Below, piece by piece: positions 16,931 to 24,463 of a DNA stretch of 47,429 bases; within the stretch, counting starts at the first letter, position 1, and each line of letters begins with the position of its first letter. Made by a program: the position numbers and the translations under genes. The notes beneath the pieces were generated by a model. The model had not been told where the DNA came from. It made no database searches and was given only the letters and a program-made list of their open reading frames with translations. The stretch is from CAZRXG01 sp964603985. Its GTDB lineage: Bacteria; Chloroflexota; Anaerolineae; Aggregatilineales; UBA3940. The stretch spans positions 1 to 47,429 of the forward strand of contig CAZRXG010000035.1 of NCBI GenBank assembly GCA_964603985.1. Reading direction: 5' to 3'.

Positions 16931-18682
16931 TTACTTAAACGACGAGAGGTTAAAGTCCATCATGCCGCTGACTGCCTGGGTGAAGACCTCGATCACGGAG
17001 ACCCCGCCGCAGGTTTCAAAGCGGAAATCCCAATCGCCTGCACCGGATTTGAACATACGCGCGCTGCCGACGGTGATGGCCTCATCCTCGCCGAGCAGGT
17101 TGCGTCGCCAGCCGTATTCATCGAAGTCCTCCACGCGGGTCATGTGCACCGCGCAGATGTCCTCGTCAAGGTCGTTGGTAAAGGTCAGGGAGTGCTCCAG
17201 CGGGTCAACCGGCGCTTCGATTGCCCCGTCGGTGTAGGGCACGTCGACAAACAGGTTCCAGGCGATCAGGTTGCGGTCGCAGTCTTCGACCTTGATGTCG
17301 TAGACCCCGGCCAGCATCCCCGACGAGGTGAAAACGCCGCCGGGCGAGATGTCGGTGAAGTCGAGGTGGTCTGAACCCCAATCTTCTGCCGCGCTGGGCG
17401 TGACAAACACGTAGCACATATCCACATCGGTATTGTTGACGAACTTGATGGCAGTCGGCTCACCGGAGGGCATGGGCACGTCCGGGCCTGTGCCCGATTC
17501 GGCTAATCCGCCGCCAGAAGACGCCGGGGGCGCGGCTCCGCCTTCGGGCAGACCGATAAGCTGCACCGCGTCGATTTCATTCCAGACCTGGGTTACGCGC
17601 TGGTCAACGTAGATATTGACCTGGTCAACCGGGGTGGTGACGTTGGTGACGGGGATGGTCAGCAGGTAGGGGCACTCGGTGCGGACTTCAGGAGTGGCTT
17701 CGTAGACATCGGTGATGGTGCCGTTCTGGTCTACCACTTCTACCTGGTAAATCGAGCCTGGATTGTAGGTCTCGTAGATGATGATGGCGTTGGGAATGAC
17801 CGGTGTATCAAAGCCAACTTCAAGCCATTCCAGCGTATTCGAGCTTGCACTGGCCCAGGCGCTCGTATAGTCGCCGCATTCGGGGAAGGTATCCGGCGGG
17901 CCGAGGACCTGGTTGCCTGACCAATCCTGTGATCCGTACTCGCTGCTGACGGTGACGCGGCTGGCCCACTGGGTGAAATCCCCGCCGGCCGTATCAGGTA
18001 TAACAACCCCGGGCGATTCCTCCGCCACGCCGCCTTCCACATCCTCAAACACATCGCCTTTCGCGGCGTCGGGGTTGGGCGGGAAGAATTCAATTGACTG
18101 GATCATCGCGTCAAAGGTCGGGGCAAAGCCTTCCCACCGGTCGGGGGGAGATGCGCCGAGGATGAACCCGGCATGGGTATCACCCAGAATGACGACGATG
18201 CGCCCTTCGATTTCTTCCCCGGTGTCAGGGTCGCTCCCGCTCAGGTCGGCTTCCGCCGCCGGTGAACCGCCTACCGTGATAGGCCGGAACTCGCTGAGGG
18301 AAAAGTCCTCGGTCATCTCCGCCGATTCGGTTTCAAGCAGGTCTTCGGGGGTGGTGGCATCCGGGGCTATCTCGTCCGCCGGGCCGATGGCGGCAAAGAG
18401 CACCGGGACGGTGAAGGACTCACTCTCGAGGGCGGCTTCGCTCTCGGCGGCGACCGTGAAGAAAAGAAACTCTTGCACGGCCCAGCCTTCGGGGAGGCTG
18501 ATGCGGAAGCCCGCGGCGGCGTTTTCGTGCGTCTGTGGCAGGTCGATGGCGGGGGCAGCTACAACCTCCTCGTCGCCTCCCCCACCGCCGAGGCCGCCCG
18601 GTAATGCGCTGGTACAGACGCAGGCGGCGGCAATCAGGATGAGGGCTACGAGAAGAATCATACGGTGTTTGAACTGGAACAT
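16931..18682 (-). CDS. Lipoprotein with PsbP-like, galactose-binding-like and duplicated C-terminal domains
   Basis: The start at ATG 18682 is set by an excellent AAGGAGGGAGG; the open frame continues upstream to 18880 without support. The 583-residue product has a lipobox ending IAAAC (C21), then a Gly/Asp linker. Residues ~48-200 (AGFRISLPEGWAVQEF) resemble PsbP/DUF-type ligand domains. Residues ~235-385 (a CGDYTSAWASASSNTLEWLEV region) look like a discoidin/galactose-binding jelly roll. Two related C-terminal units begin FVNNTDVDMCYVFVTPS and FTNDLDEDICAVHMTRV, each ~85 residues with a matching Cys pair. It should sit outside the membrane. Function is unknown. Confidence 0.8.
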   Translation of the reverse strand: MFQFKHRMILLVALILIAAACVCTSALPGGLGGGGGDEEVVAAPAIDLPQTHENAAAGFRISLPEGWAVQEFLFFTVAAESEAALESESFTVPVLFAAIGPADEIAPDATTPEDLLETESAEMTEDFSLSEFRPITVGGSPAAEADLSGSDPDTGEEIEGRIVVILGDTHAGFILGASPPDRWEGFAPTFDAMIQSIEFFPPNPDAAKGDVFEDVEGGVAEESPGVVIPDTAGGDFTQWASRVTVSSEYGSQDWSGNQVLGPPDTFPECGDYTSAWASASSNTLEWLEVGFDTPVIPNAIIIYETYNPGSIYQVEVVDQNGTITDVYEATPEVRTECPYLLTIPVTNVTTPVDQVNIYVDQRVTQVWNEIDAVQLIGLPEGGAAPPASSGGGLAESGTGPDVPMPSGEPTAIKFVNNTDVDMCYVFVTPSAAEDWGSDHLDFTDISPGGVFTSSGMLAGVYDIKVEDCDRNLIAWNLFVDVPYTDGAIEAPVDPLEHSLTFTNDLDEDICAVHMTRVEDFDEYGWRRNLLGEDEAITVGSARMFKSGAGDWDFRFETCGGVSVIEVFTQAVSGMMDFNLSSFK

Positions 18683-18924
18683 GGTATATCCTCCCTCCTT
18701 ACGAGGTGATGAGAAAAACTGTGACGCCGTCGGGACAAGAACAGGTGTACGGCGGTTAGACTCCTGGATAGTTTTACACTCGATTTGGGAGCGGCGCAAG
18801 CCGGTTGAAACCGGCGGACGTGATGGAGGAGCGGACGAGCCGTTGGGCCTCACAGGGGATAAGAAGGCATCGTACCACACCGACGCACCACCCCGCCCGA
18901 CGACGCCGCGCTCCGCTCCGCCGA

Positions 18925-18965
18925 GTCCCCCTATGCATGGGGGGACGGATGAGCCATCAGGCTCA
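18925..18965. other. Two adjacent perfect hairpins in the 18683-19091 gap
   Basis: GTCCCCC (18925-18931) pairs with GGGGGAC (18940-18946), and TGAGCC (18950-18955) with GGCTCA (18960-18965), loop ATCA. The string GAGCC..CTCACAGGGG around the second hairpin is repeated at about 18837-18856. The rest of the 409-bp gap holds the divergent promoters of the lipoprotein and DUF4139 genes but no gene. Confidence 0.5.
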
Positions 18966-19035
18966 CAGGGGGGTGATCCCTCGGCACGGAGTTTAACGAC
19001 TCTCTAAGCTTCGAGTTCCCCCACCACCGACCGGG

Positions 19036-19044
19036 TGGTATGAT
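19036..19044 (+). promoter_or_regulatory. Extended -10 promoter of the DUF4139 gene
   Basis: TGGTATGAT lies 48 bp before the ATG at 19092. It is the same TGn-extended form as upstream of 8301, 33413, 44673 and 44823. A short dyad, CCACC/GGGTGG, precedes it directly. Confidence 0.4.
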
Positions 19045-19091
19045 ATACCCCACACTGACCCCGACCGGCTAGGCATAGGGAGAACAGAGCG

Positions 19092-21062
19092 ATGAGCGAA
19101 TTACCCGTTGAAGAGATGGTTCTGTACAAACATGGTGTCGGCTTCTTCCGCCGCGCGGGCAAGGTCAAGGGCAAAAAAGTCGCCCTCACCTTCCGCGAGG
19201 ACGAGATCAACGACGTGCTCAAGAGTCTGGCTGTCTTCGACGAGGAGGGCGGGCAGGTGCACGGCATCCACTACCAGACGCCGATGGATCAGGCCGCCCG
19301 CCTGGCCGACAGCTCGATCCGGCTCTCTGGCCGGGCCAGCCTGTGCGACCTGCTCAAGAGCCTGCGCGGGCGCGAGGTCGAGCTGGAGTTCGCCCAGGAG
19401 GCGGTTCGCGGGCGGCTGGTCGGCGTTGACGTGGAGGACGAGGAGCGCGTCGAGCGTTCCCTCGTGAGCGTCATCAGCGACTCCGACGGCCAGGTGCGCG
19501 TCTTTCGCCTCCGCTCGCTGCGCGGCGTGAGCATCCGCGACGAGCGCGCCGAGCACGACCTGCACTATTTCCTCGATACCAGCATGAGCGAGGACGTGCG
19601 CCGTCAGGTCACGCTGCGCCTGAGCAGCGGCTCCCACAAGCTGGTCGTCTACTACGTCGCGCCCAGCCCCACCTGGCGCGTGAGCTACCGCCTGGTCGCC
19701 GAGTCCGCGAAGGACGGCGCGGGCGGCGAGGCGCTCCTCCAGGGCTGGGGCCTGTTCGATAACCGCCTCGACGAAGACCTGGAGGACGTGCGGGTCACGC
19801 TGGTCGCCGGGCAGCCGATCTCCTTCATCTATGACCTGTACGCCTCTCGCATCCCCCAGCGCCCCACCGTCCGCGACGAGGCCCGAATCGCGCCCGGCCC
19901 GGTCGAGTTCGAGGCGGCCCTGGCCGAGGAGCGCCCCGCCGATATGGCAGGCGAGACCGCCTTCATGATGGCGGAGCCTGCCGCTCCTGCCCCGGCGGGT
20001 ATGGGTAAGGCTATGGCTATGATGGCCGACCGCCCCATGCGCCGCGCCGAGATGCAGCAGGCCGCCCCGCCCGCCGCCGTCGGGCGCGAGGCCGGTGAGT
20101 TCTTCGAGTACGTCGTCACCTCGCCCGTCACGGTGCAGCGCGGCGAGTCGGCCCTCGTGCCCATCATCGGCGCGTCGGTCACCTACAGCAAAGAGTTCCT
20201 CTACAACGGGGCCAAGCTGCCCGCTCACCCCGTCGCCGCCATCCGCTTCGAGAACACCACCGGCCTGACGCTGGAGCGCGGCCCGGTCACCATCGTCGAG
20301 GACGGCGAGTACCGGGGCGAGGCGGTCGTGCCCTTCACCCGCTCCGATAACGAGGTCTACCTGGCCTACGCCGTCGAGCTGGGCGTGCGCGTCACCGAGC
20401 GTGCCGAGGGCCGCACCGAGATGGCCGGTCTCGACATCCGCCACAAGTACCTGATCATCAACGAGTACCGGGTTCAGACCACCACCTGCACTCTGGAGAA
20501 CACCACCGACCGCGACCTGACCGTCACGCTGGAGGCCCCCATCCGGGCCGATTATGAGCTGTTCGACACCCCCAACCCCGACGAGGAGACCGCCGCCGAG
20601 CGCCGCTGGCGCGTCGCCGTGCCCGCCCATGGCAGCGCCGGTTTCACCCGCAGCGAGCGCCGCCTCACCCGCCGCCACGAGGAGGTCAGGAACCTGGACT
20701 ACCGCCGCCTCCAGCGCTTCATGGACGACCGCTGGCTGGATCAGGCCACCTTTGAGATGCTGACCACCCTGCTCGACAACCTGGCCTTCATCGAAAACGC
20801 CCGCGCCGCCCAGGACGATCTGCGCGCCGAGCGCGAGCAGATCTACCAGCGCCAGGCCCAGCTACGCGAGAACCTGACGACGCTCAAGCCCGCCGGGGAG
20901 GAAGGCCCGCTGCGCAGCCGGATGCTGCACCAGCTTGAAGCCACCGAAGACCGCGTCGAGGCGATTGAGGCCCGCCTGGCCGAGCTTGACGAGCAGGTCG
21001 CCACCGCCGAAGCCCAGATCGGCCAGACGTTGGCCCTGCTCGGCGGCGAGGACGGCGGCTGA
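19092..21062 (+). CDS. DUF4139 domain-containing protein
   Basis: The 656-residue protein begins MSELPVEEMVLYKHGVGFF, with AGGGAG before the ATG. Residues ~190-480 carry the DUF4139 pattern: YYVAPSPTWRVSYRL, a beta-rich segment ending DRDLTVTLEAP. A Met/Ala/Pro-rich loop (~285-325: FMMAEPAAPAPAGMGKAMAMM) interrupts it. The last ~100 residues form a predicted coiled coil (heptads of L/I with E/R, ~550-645). No signal peptide or membrane span is seen, unlike many DUF4139 proteins, so it is probably cytoplasmic. The role of the family is not established. It stands alone with its own promoter. Confidence 0.8.
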   Translation: MSELPVEEMVLYKHGVGFFRRAGKVKGKKVALTFREDEINDVLKSLAVFDEEGGQVHGIHYQTPMDQAARLADSSIRLSGRASLCDLLKSLRGREVELEFAQEAVRGRLVGVDVEDEERVERSLVSVISDSDGQVRVFRLRSLRGVSIRDERAEHDLHYFLDTSMSEDVRRQVTLRLSSGSHKLVVYYVAPSPTWRVSYRLVAESAKDGAGGEALLQGWGLFDNRLDEDLEDVRVTLVAGQPISFIYDLYASRIPQRPTVRDEARIAPGPVEFEAALAEERPADMAGETAFMMAEPAAPAPAGMGKAMAMMADRPMRRAEMQQAAPPAAVGREAGEFFEYVVTSPVTVQRGESALVPIIGASVTYSKEFLYNGAKLPAHPVAAIRFENTTGLTLERGPVTIVEDGEYRGEAVVPFTRSDNEVYLAYAVELGVRVTERAEGRTEMAGLDIRHKYLIINEYRVQTTTCTLENTTDRDLTVTLEAPIRADYELFDTPNPDEETAAERRWRVAVPAHGSAGFTRSERRLTRRHEEVRNLDYRRLQRFMDDRWLDQATFEMLTTLLDNLAFIENARAAQDDLRAEREQIYQRQAQLRENLTTLKPAGEEGPLRSRMLHQLEATEDRVEAIEARLAELDEQVATAEAQIGQTLALLGGEDGG

Positions 21063-21204
21063 GCGGGTCTTTTGCCGGGTCAGGAGCCGCCGGATCTGCG
21101 GGGCAGCCGTGCCGTCCAATCGCCGGATCGGACACACACGGCTCAGCCCCGCCGTATGCACCTTGAGTATTTATCCGGTCGCGATGGAAGTGCTGGCCCG
21201 TCTG

Positions 21205-21250
21205 GCTTCTCCTCTCCCCCCGGCGCCGTCAAGGCGCGAATTGTGGGAAA
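21205..21250 (-). repeat. C/G-rich hairpin element (family 2), inverted copy
   Basis: The reverse complement reads CCCACAATTCGCGCCTTGACG, then GCGCC and a G-rich stretch. The copy at 41685-41750 contains the same CGCGCCTTGACGGCGC block, so the two are clearly homologous despite being 20 kb apart. Confidence 0.7.
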
Positions 21251-21278
21251 GGCTGTAACAATAACCGGATTAAATCGT

Positions 21279-21397
21279 TAAAGTACATCGAGCGCCGGGG
21301 AAGGAACTTCCAGCCCCGCCGCAGCGGGACAACGGTGTAGTAAATCTGTTTAATCCCCGTCATCTGCGGACTGAAACCTCCCGGCTGGTGAAGCGTA
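21279..21397 (+). repeat. Dispersed intergenic repeat, family 1, copy C
   Basis: The head AAAGTACATCGAGCGCCGGG (21280-21299) recurs at 23537-23556. The middle has GTGTAGTAAATCTG and the core TAATCCCCG-TCATCTGCG-GACTGAAACC. The tail CCCGGCTGGTGAAGCG resembles copy A. It lies in the 456-bp gap between the DUF4139 and FIST genes, where I see no coding potential. Confidence 0.75.
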
Positions 21398-21518
21398 AGA
21401 TTTGTTATAGCCCTACAGGAGTTGTTCACGATTTTTTCATTGACTTTGTCGAAATTCTGTTTAGTGTTGTTTGTAGTAGAAGAAGCTTGCATAGGAAACA
21501 ATATAATGAGGGGACATC

Positions 21519-22700
21519 ATGGAAATTGCATCTTCGTTCAATACTTCCTCTGATACCGTACAGGCACTCAAGGACGCCTACACTGATTTAGAAAACAAAC
21601 TCGGTGGGTCGCCAACGTGGATGGCGGTGCATGGGACCTTCCAACATCGGGGCGAGGCCATCACGACTACCTTGCAAACGCTGGCACCTGGGGTGCCTTT
21701 TCAGGGTGGCACGAGCTGTCTGGGGATAATGACGGAAGCCGGATTCCATTCCGATGAAGGGGTAAGTCTGGGCCTGCTCGGAATACGAGACCCCGAAGGT
21801 ATCTACGGGATTGGTCACGCGGAGTCAAAGACTCATTCGCGGTATACCGGGTTAGAGGCCACTACGGACGCCCTTCAAAACGCGCAAAGAAACACACCCC
21901 CTGCCCTGGTCTGGATCACCTGTGCGCCGGGCGACGAAGAGGGGGTCCTGGCCGGTATTGAAGAGAAGTTGGCCGGGGCTAAAACTCCAATCATTGGCGG
22001 AAGTGCGGCAGACAACTCAGTCGAGGGAAACTGGTATCAGATTACCAACGGTCGGGTGATGCATGACGGAGTCGTGGTAACGGCCATGTATCCTTCTAAG
22101 CCAATCCACTACGCCTTCGACAACAGCTACACGCCCACAGCGCATAACGGGATTATCACCAGAGCATCGGGCCGGACCGTTTATGAGATCAATCGCCGCC
22201 CGGCGGCTGACGTTTACAACGAATGGACGGACGGGCTAATCGCCGATCATCTGGATGGGGGCAATATTCTTGCTCTCAGCACCCTGCATCCCTTAGGCCG
22301 GGAGGCAATGTGGACCCGCGGCACCACCTTATACCAGCTTTCCCATCCTGAAGCGGTTCTCGAAAACCGCGCCCTTTCGCTGTTCACCAGGGCCGAGCCG
22401 GGGGAAAGGATTGTCCTCATGGACGGCTCTGCCTGGGATTTGGTCCATCGCATTGACAGGATCACGTCCAAGGCAGTCCCCAATCAAGGCGCACAGATTG
22501 CTGGCGCACTCATCATCTACTGCGCCGGATGTATGTTGGCTGTGCAAAACGAGACACAAACGCTGGCACAGCGATTCCGTGAGGCGCTTGGGGGCCAACC
22601 TTTCCTGGGCCTTTTTACCTTTGGTGAACAGGGCTGTGCGCTGCTCGGCGAGAATAGCCACGCTAATCTGATGATGTCCATCGTGGTATTTCAAAAATAG
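21519..22700 (+). CDS. FIST N/C domain sensory protein
   Basis: The 393-residue protein has the two halves of FIST proteins, an intracellular sensory module predicted to bind small ligands. FIST_N covers ~35-215 (GTSCLGIMTEAGF, GGSAADNS). FIST_C covers ~225-390 and ends with the typical IYCAGCMLAV and LGLFTFGEQGC segments. No kinase, GGDEF or chemotaxis domain is fused, and no such gene is adjacent, so the output partner is unknown. GAGGGG precedes the ATG. A TATAAT at 21502-21507 is too close to the start for a normal leader. This gene and its upstream region look less GC-rich than the neighbours. Confidence 0.88.
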   Translation: MEIASSFNTSSDTVQALKDAYTDLENKLGGSPTWMAVHGTFQHRGEAITTTLQTLAPGVPFQGGTSCLGIMTEAGFHSDEGVSLGLLGIRDPEGIYGIGHAESKTHSRYTGLEATTDALQNAQRNTPPALVWITCAPGDEEGVLAGIEEKLAGAKTPIIGGSAADNSVEGNWYQITNGRVMHDGVVVTAMYPSKPIHYAFDNSYTPTAHNGIITRASGRTVYEINRRPAADVYNEWTDGLIADHLDGGNILALSTLHPLGREAMWTRGTTLYQLSHPEAVLENRALSLFTRAEPGERIVLMDGSAWDLVHRIDRITSKAVPNQGAQIAGALIIYCAGCMLAVQNETQTLAQRFREALGGQPFLGLFTFGEQGCALLGENSHANLMMSIVVFQK

Positions 22701-22880
22701 CGTGGCACAGGCATAAGTCGTCTGAAAAAGTCAAGCAGACGGGACTGGATCAGGTCGAAGGTTAATCTGCACAAGAGTGCGCTGAGCAAATACGGCTCGT
22801 TTCATTCTTAGCCTGGGCTTTCGTGAATCCTTGAAAACACGAATGGCCTGGCGCACCTTGTCTCTCTGCCCAAATGCACG

Positions 22881-22909
22881 GCTGGCAGGGAACATCATTC
22901 CCTGCCAGC
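22881..22909. terminator. 12-bp perfect hairpin between convergent genes
   Basis: GCTGGCAGGGAA (22881-22892) and TTCCCTGCCAGC (22898-22909) form a perfect stem with the 5-base loop CATCA. Flanking TGCAC/TGTGCA extend the pairing with a small bulge. It lies between the FIST gene (+) and the membrane-protein gene (-), so it could stop both. There is no T-run. Confidence 0.6.
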
Positions 22910-22930
22910 GTGTGCACTGAGGCTTATGTG

Positions 22931-23437
22931 TCAGGTGGTTGCGCTGGGGTCCACCAGCATCAGGACATTCTGAGACGGGTCCTCCGCCAGATACTTGATG
23001 TTGACTGTGCTGCCCACTTCAATCTGGTTGCGGATAACAAGATCCGCCTGCACGGTTTCCTTCCGCTCGACGTACTCCACGCCCGATGTGTCGCGGAACT
23101 TGAACTCGACTATGGAGTAAATCGGCCGGTCGTTGACGAGAATTCTATAGTTTCGATCCACAAAAGTGACCGTCGCCTCCGTAGCCACGCCGGTCTGGTA
23201 TATCAGCATGACTTTGGCTTTCAGTTTCCGGGCCGTTGCCCGCCCGGTCACTATGAGCACCAGGCCGATGACCGCCATCAGCACGCCGACGATGATGAAT
23301 ATCACGCATATCCCAGCCCCGGGTGCCATCAGGCTGGCCATGCTCAGGTTCCCACCTATGATCACCACCATCAGCACGGCCGCCCCTACGAAGACCAGGC
23401 CTATCACCAGAAGGATACCCCCGACTAGAACAGCCAT
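22931..23437 (-). CDS. Small membrane protein with DUF3592-like extracytoplasmic domain
   Basis: I choose ATG 23437 because AAAGGAGGGG precedes it; the open frame reaches 23626 without support. The 168-residue product has two adjacent hydrophobic segments (LVGGILLVIGLVFVGAAVLMVVI at ~4-26 is the first, and one around ~45-65 the second). A soluble beta-rich domain follows: ATEATVTFVDRNYRILVNDR, then IYSIVEFKFRDTSGVEY and VGSTVNIKYLAEDPSQN. This order of motifs (atv..V, yyp.v.F, G..v.V.Y.p.nP) is that of DUF3592. Function is unknown. It stands alone. Confidence 0.7.
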   Translation of the reverse strand: MAVLVGGILLVIGLVFVGAAVLMVVIIGGNLSMASLMAPGAGICVIFIIVGVLMAVIGLVLIVTGRATARKLKAKVMLIYQTGVATEATVTFVDRNYRILVNDRPIYSIVEFKFRDTSGVEYVERKETVQADLVIRNQIEVGSTVNIKYLAEDPSQNVLMLVDPSATT

Positions 23438-23536
23438 TTTCCTGTCCCCTCCTTTCTTTTCCTTTGGCTGGATTTTAATCAGACATTGTACTTGATTTTG
23501 AACAGGGGGAGAAGCAGCGTACACTATTGAAAGGCC

Positions 23537-23556
23537 AAAGTTCATCGAGCGCCGGG
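23537..23556 (+). repeat. Partial family 1 head, 20 bp
   Basis: AAAGTTCATCGAGCGCCGGG differs from the head of copy C (21280-21299) at one base. The TAATCCGCG core is absent here. It immediately precedes the oxidoreductase remnant. Confidence 0.55.
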
Positions 23557-23582
23557 AGAGAGAACGTGCTAAGGAGCACCCC

Positions 23583-23757
23583 GTGACCCACCACACCGCC
23601 GATGTCGTCATCTGCGGCGCGGGCATCGCCGGGATTTCCGCCGCCTTTTCACTGGCGCGCTACGCCGATCCCGCCTACCGGAAGCGGCTCCGGGACTGGG
23701 GCCCGACCGGGCAGCTATAGCCGCTTCTGGTTGCAGGCCAACAACCATAATCAAACC
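23583..23757 (+). pseudogene. Remnant of an FAD-dependent oxidoreductase (DAO-type) gene
   Basis: GTG 23583 follows AAGGAG and encodes THHTADVVICGAGIAGISAA, the N-terminal FAD-binding start of DAO-family oxidoreductases. After about 25 residues it jumps to sequence that looks internal (RYADPAYRKRLRDWGPTG) and stops at 23718-23720. A different frame then continues SYSRFWLQANN to a stop at 23755-23757. The start region is intact, but the usual 350-450 residues are missing, so I read it as a gene with an internal deletion and a frameshift. A genuine 45-residue product is possible but unlikely. Confidence 0.65.
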
Positions 23758-23799
23758 TTATAATAACCTCTCCCCAATTTTTGTTGTACATTTGTCCAA

Positions 23800-23827
23800 T
23801 TGACATCCCCCCATCCCGTGCTATAAT
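23800..23827 (+). promoter_or_regulatory. Near-perfect sigma70 promoter with no gene behind it
   Basis: TTGACA (23800-23805) and TATAAT (23822-23827) are both exact consensus, 16 bp apart, and TGC gives an extended -10. It is by far the best promoter in the window. Transcription should start near 23834 and run right into the hairpin-rich non-coding region. Confidence 0.8.
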
Positions 23828-23832
23828 TTGAA

Positions 23833-23848
23833 TAGAACGCAAGTTCTA
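23833..23848 (+). promoter_or_regulatory. Palindrome over the predicted transcription start (LexA-type GAACnnnnGTTC or 5' RNA hairpin)
   Basis: TAGAAC-GCAA-GTTCTA is perfect over 6 bp. As DNA it contains GAACnnnnGTTC, the form of the Gram-positive LexA (SOS) box, and lies where a repressor would block transcription. As RNA it is a 6-bp stem closed by a GNRA tetraloop (GCAA). The sequence alone cannot decide between the two. Confidence 0.5.
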
Positions 23849-24462
23849 ATCACATCTTGCAGGGGCAGATCCGCCCGATCTGCCGGATGCGTCCGGGCCA
23901 CCGATGTGGGCCATCTGGCGGCCCCACCCATCCTCTACCTGCATACCTGCGTGCGTGGACGCGCCGCCTGGGTACCGGCGAAGGTCGCCGTGCAGGAGAA
24001 AGGGGGTTCGCACAGCCGGGCATCCCGGCCCGCAGGTCGCGGCGTGGTCAGTCCGAAGATCGTAGGCCTCTGGCCCCCAACCCGGGGTTATGCGTAACGT
24101 GCGGCGTGGCTGGCCGGTGAGACCTGTCGGGGTGATCGTCCGCCCATCACGCCCTGGGCGGGCGCGGAGCAGGGAGGTTTATCCACTCCCGGCGTCTTGC
24201 GATGAGGGCACGACGCCGGGGCGCTCTGGCTGGCAGCCGGAGCGTCCGTCGGCCTGTGGACGACCCGCTCCCCTGGCCGTGCGGCAACCGGCAGATACGC
24301 GATCCGCCGCAGGCATCAACCGAATACATTGCAGACACACGCTCGTGGAACGTAATCAGGCACCGGCACAGGGCAAAAGTGAAGCCAATCCCTCACCTCC
24401 CGACGGCTATAGGATTGACCCACTGAGGCGGCCAATCAGAGAGCCAGGCCCGGAGGTGAGGG
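23834..24462 (+). ncRNA. Candidate large structured RNA (about 630 nt), no known family recognised
   Basis: No open frame here looks like a protein. Starting at the strong promoter, perfect stems follow one another: 23864-23884 (8 bp), 23883-23896 (5 bp, TGCG loop), 23976-23990 (6 bp), 24015-24029 (6 bp), 24087-24098 (4 bp, TGCG loop), 24140-24161 (7 bp), 24188-24220 (9 bp), 24222-24244 (5+4 bp), 24280-24311 (6 bp). A final 11-bp inverted repeat is CCCTCACCTCC (24390-24400) with GGAGGTGAGGG (24452-24462). GNRA- and UNCG-type tetraloops favour RNA function. I looked for RNase P, tmRNA and SRP signatures and found none. The 3' end is a guess; the transcript would converge on hypE. Confidence 0.5.
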
Positions 24463-24463
24463 C

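Noticed and set aside
19101..20678. 525-codon minus-strand frame
   Set aside because: It is antisense to the DUF4139 gene and has no recognisable domain; GC-rich coding DNA often leaves this frame open.
23834..24462. RNase P RNA, tmRNA or SRP RNA in the structured region
   Set aside because: The universally conserved GAGGAAAGTCC of RNase P, the tag and tRNA-like ends of tmRNA, and the SRP GGAAGG/AGCAG loop are all absent.
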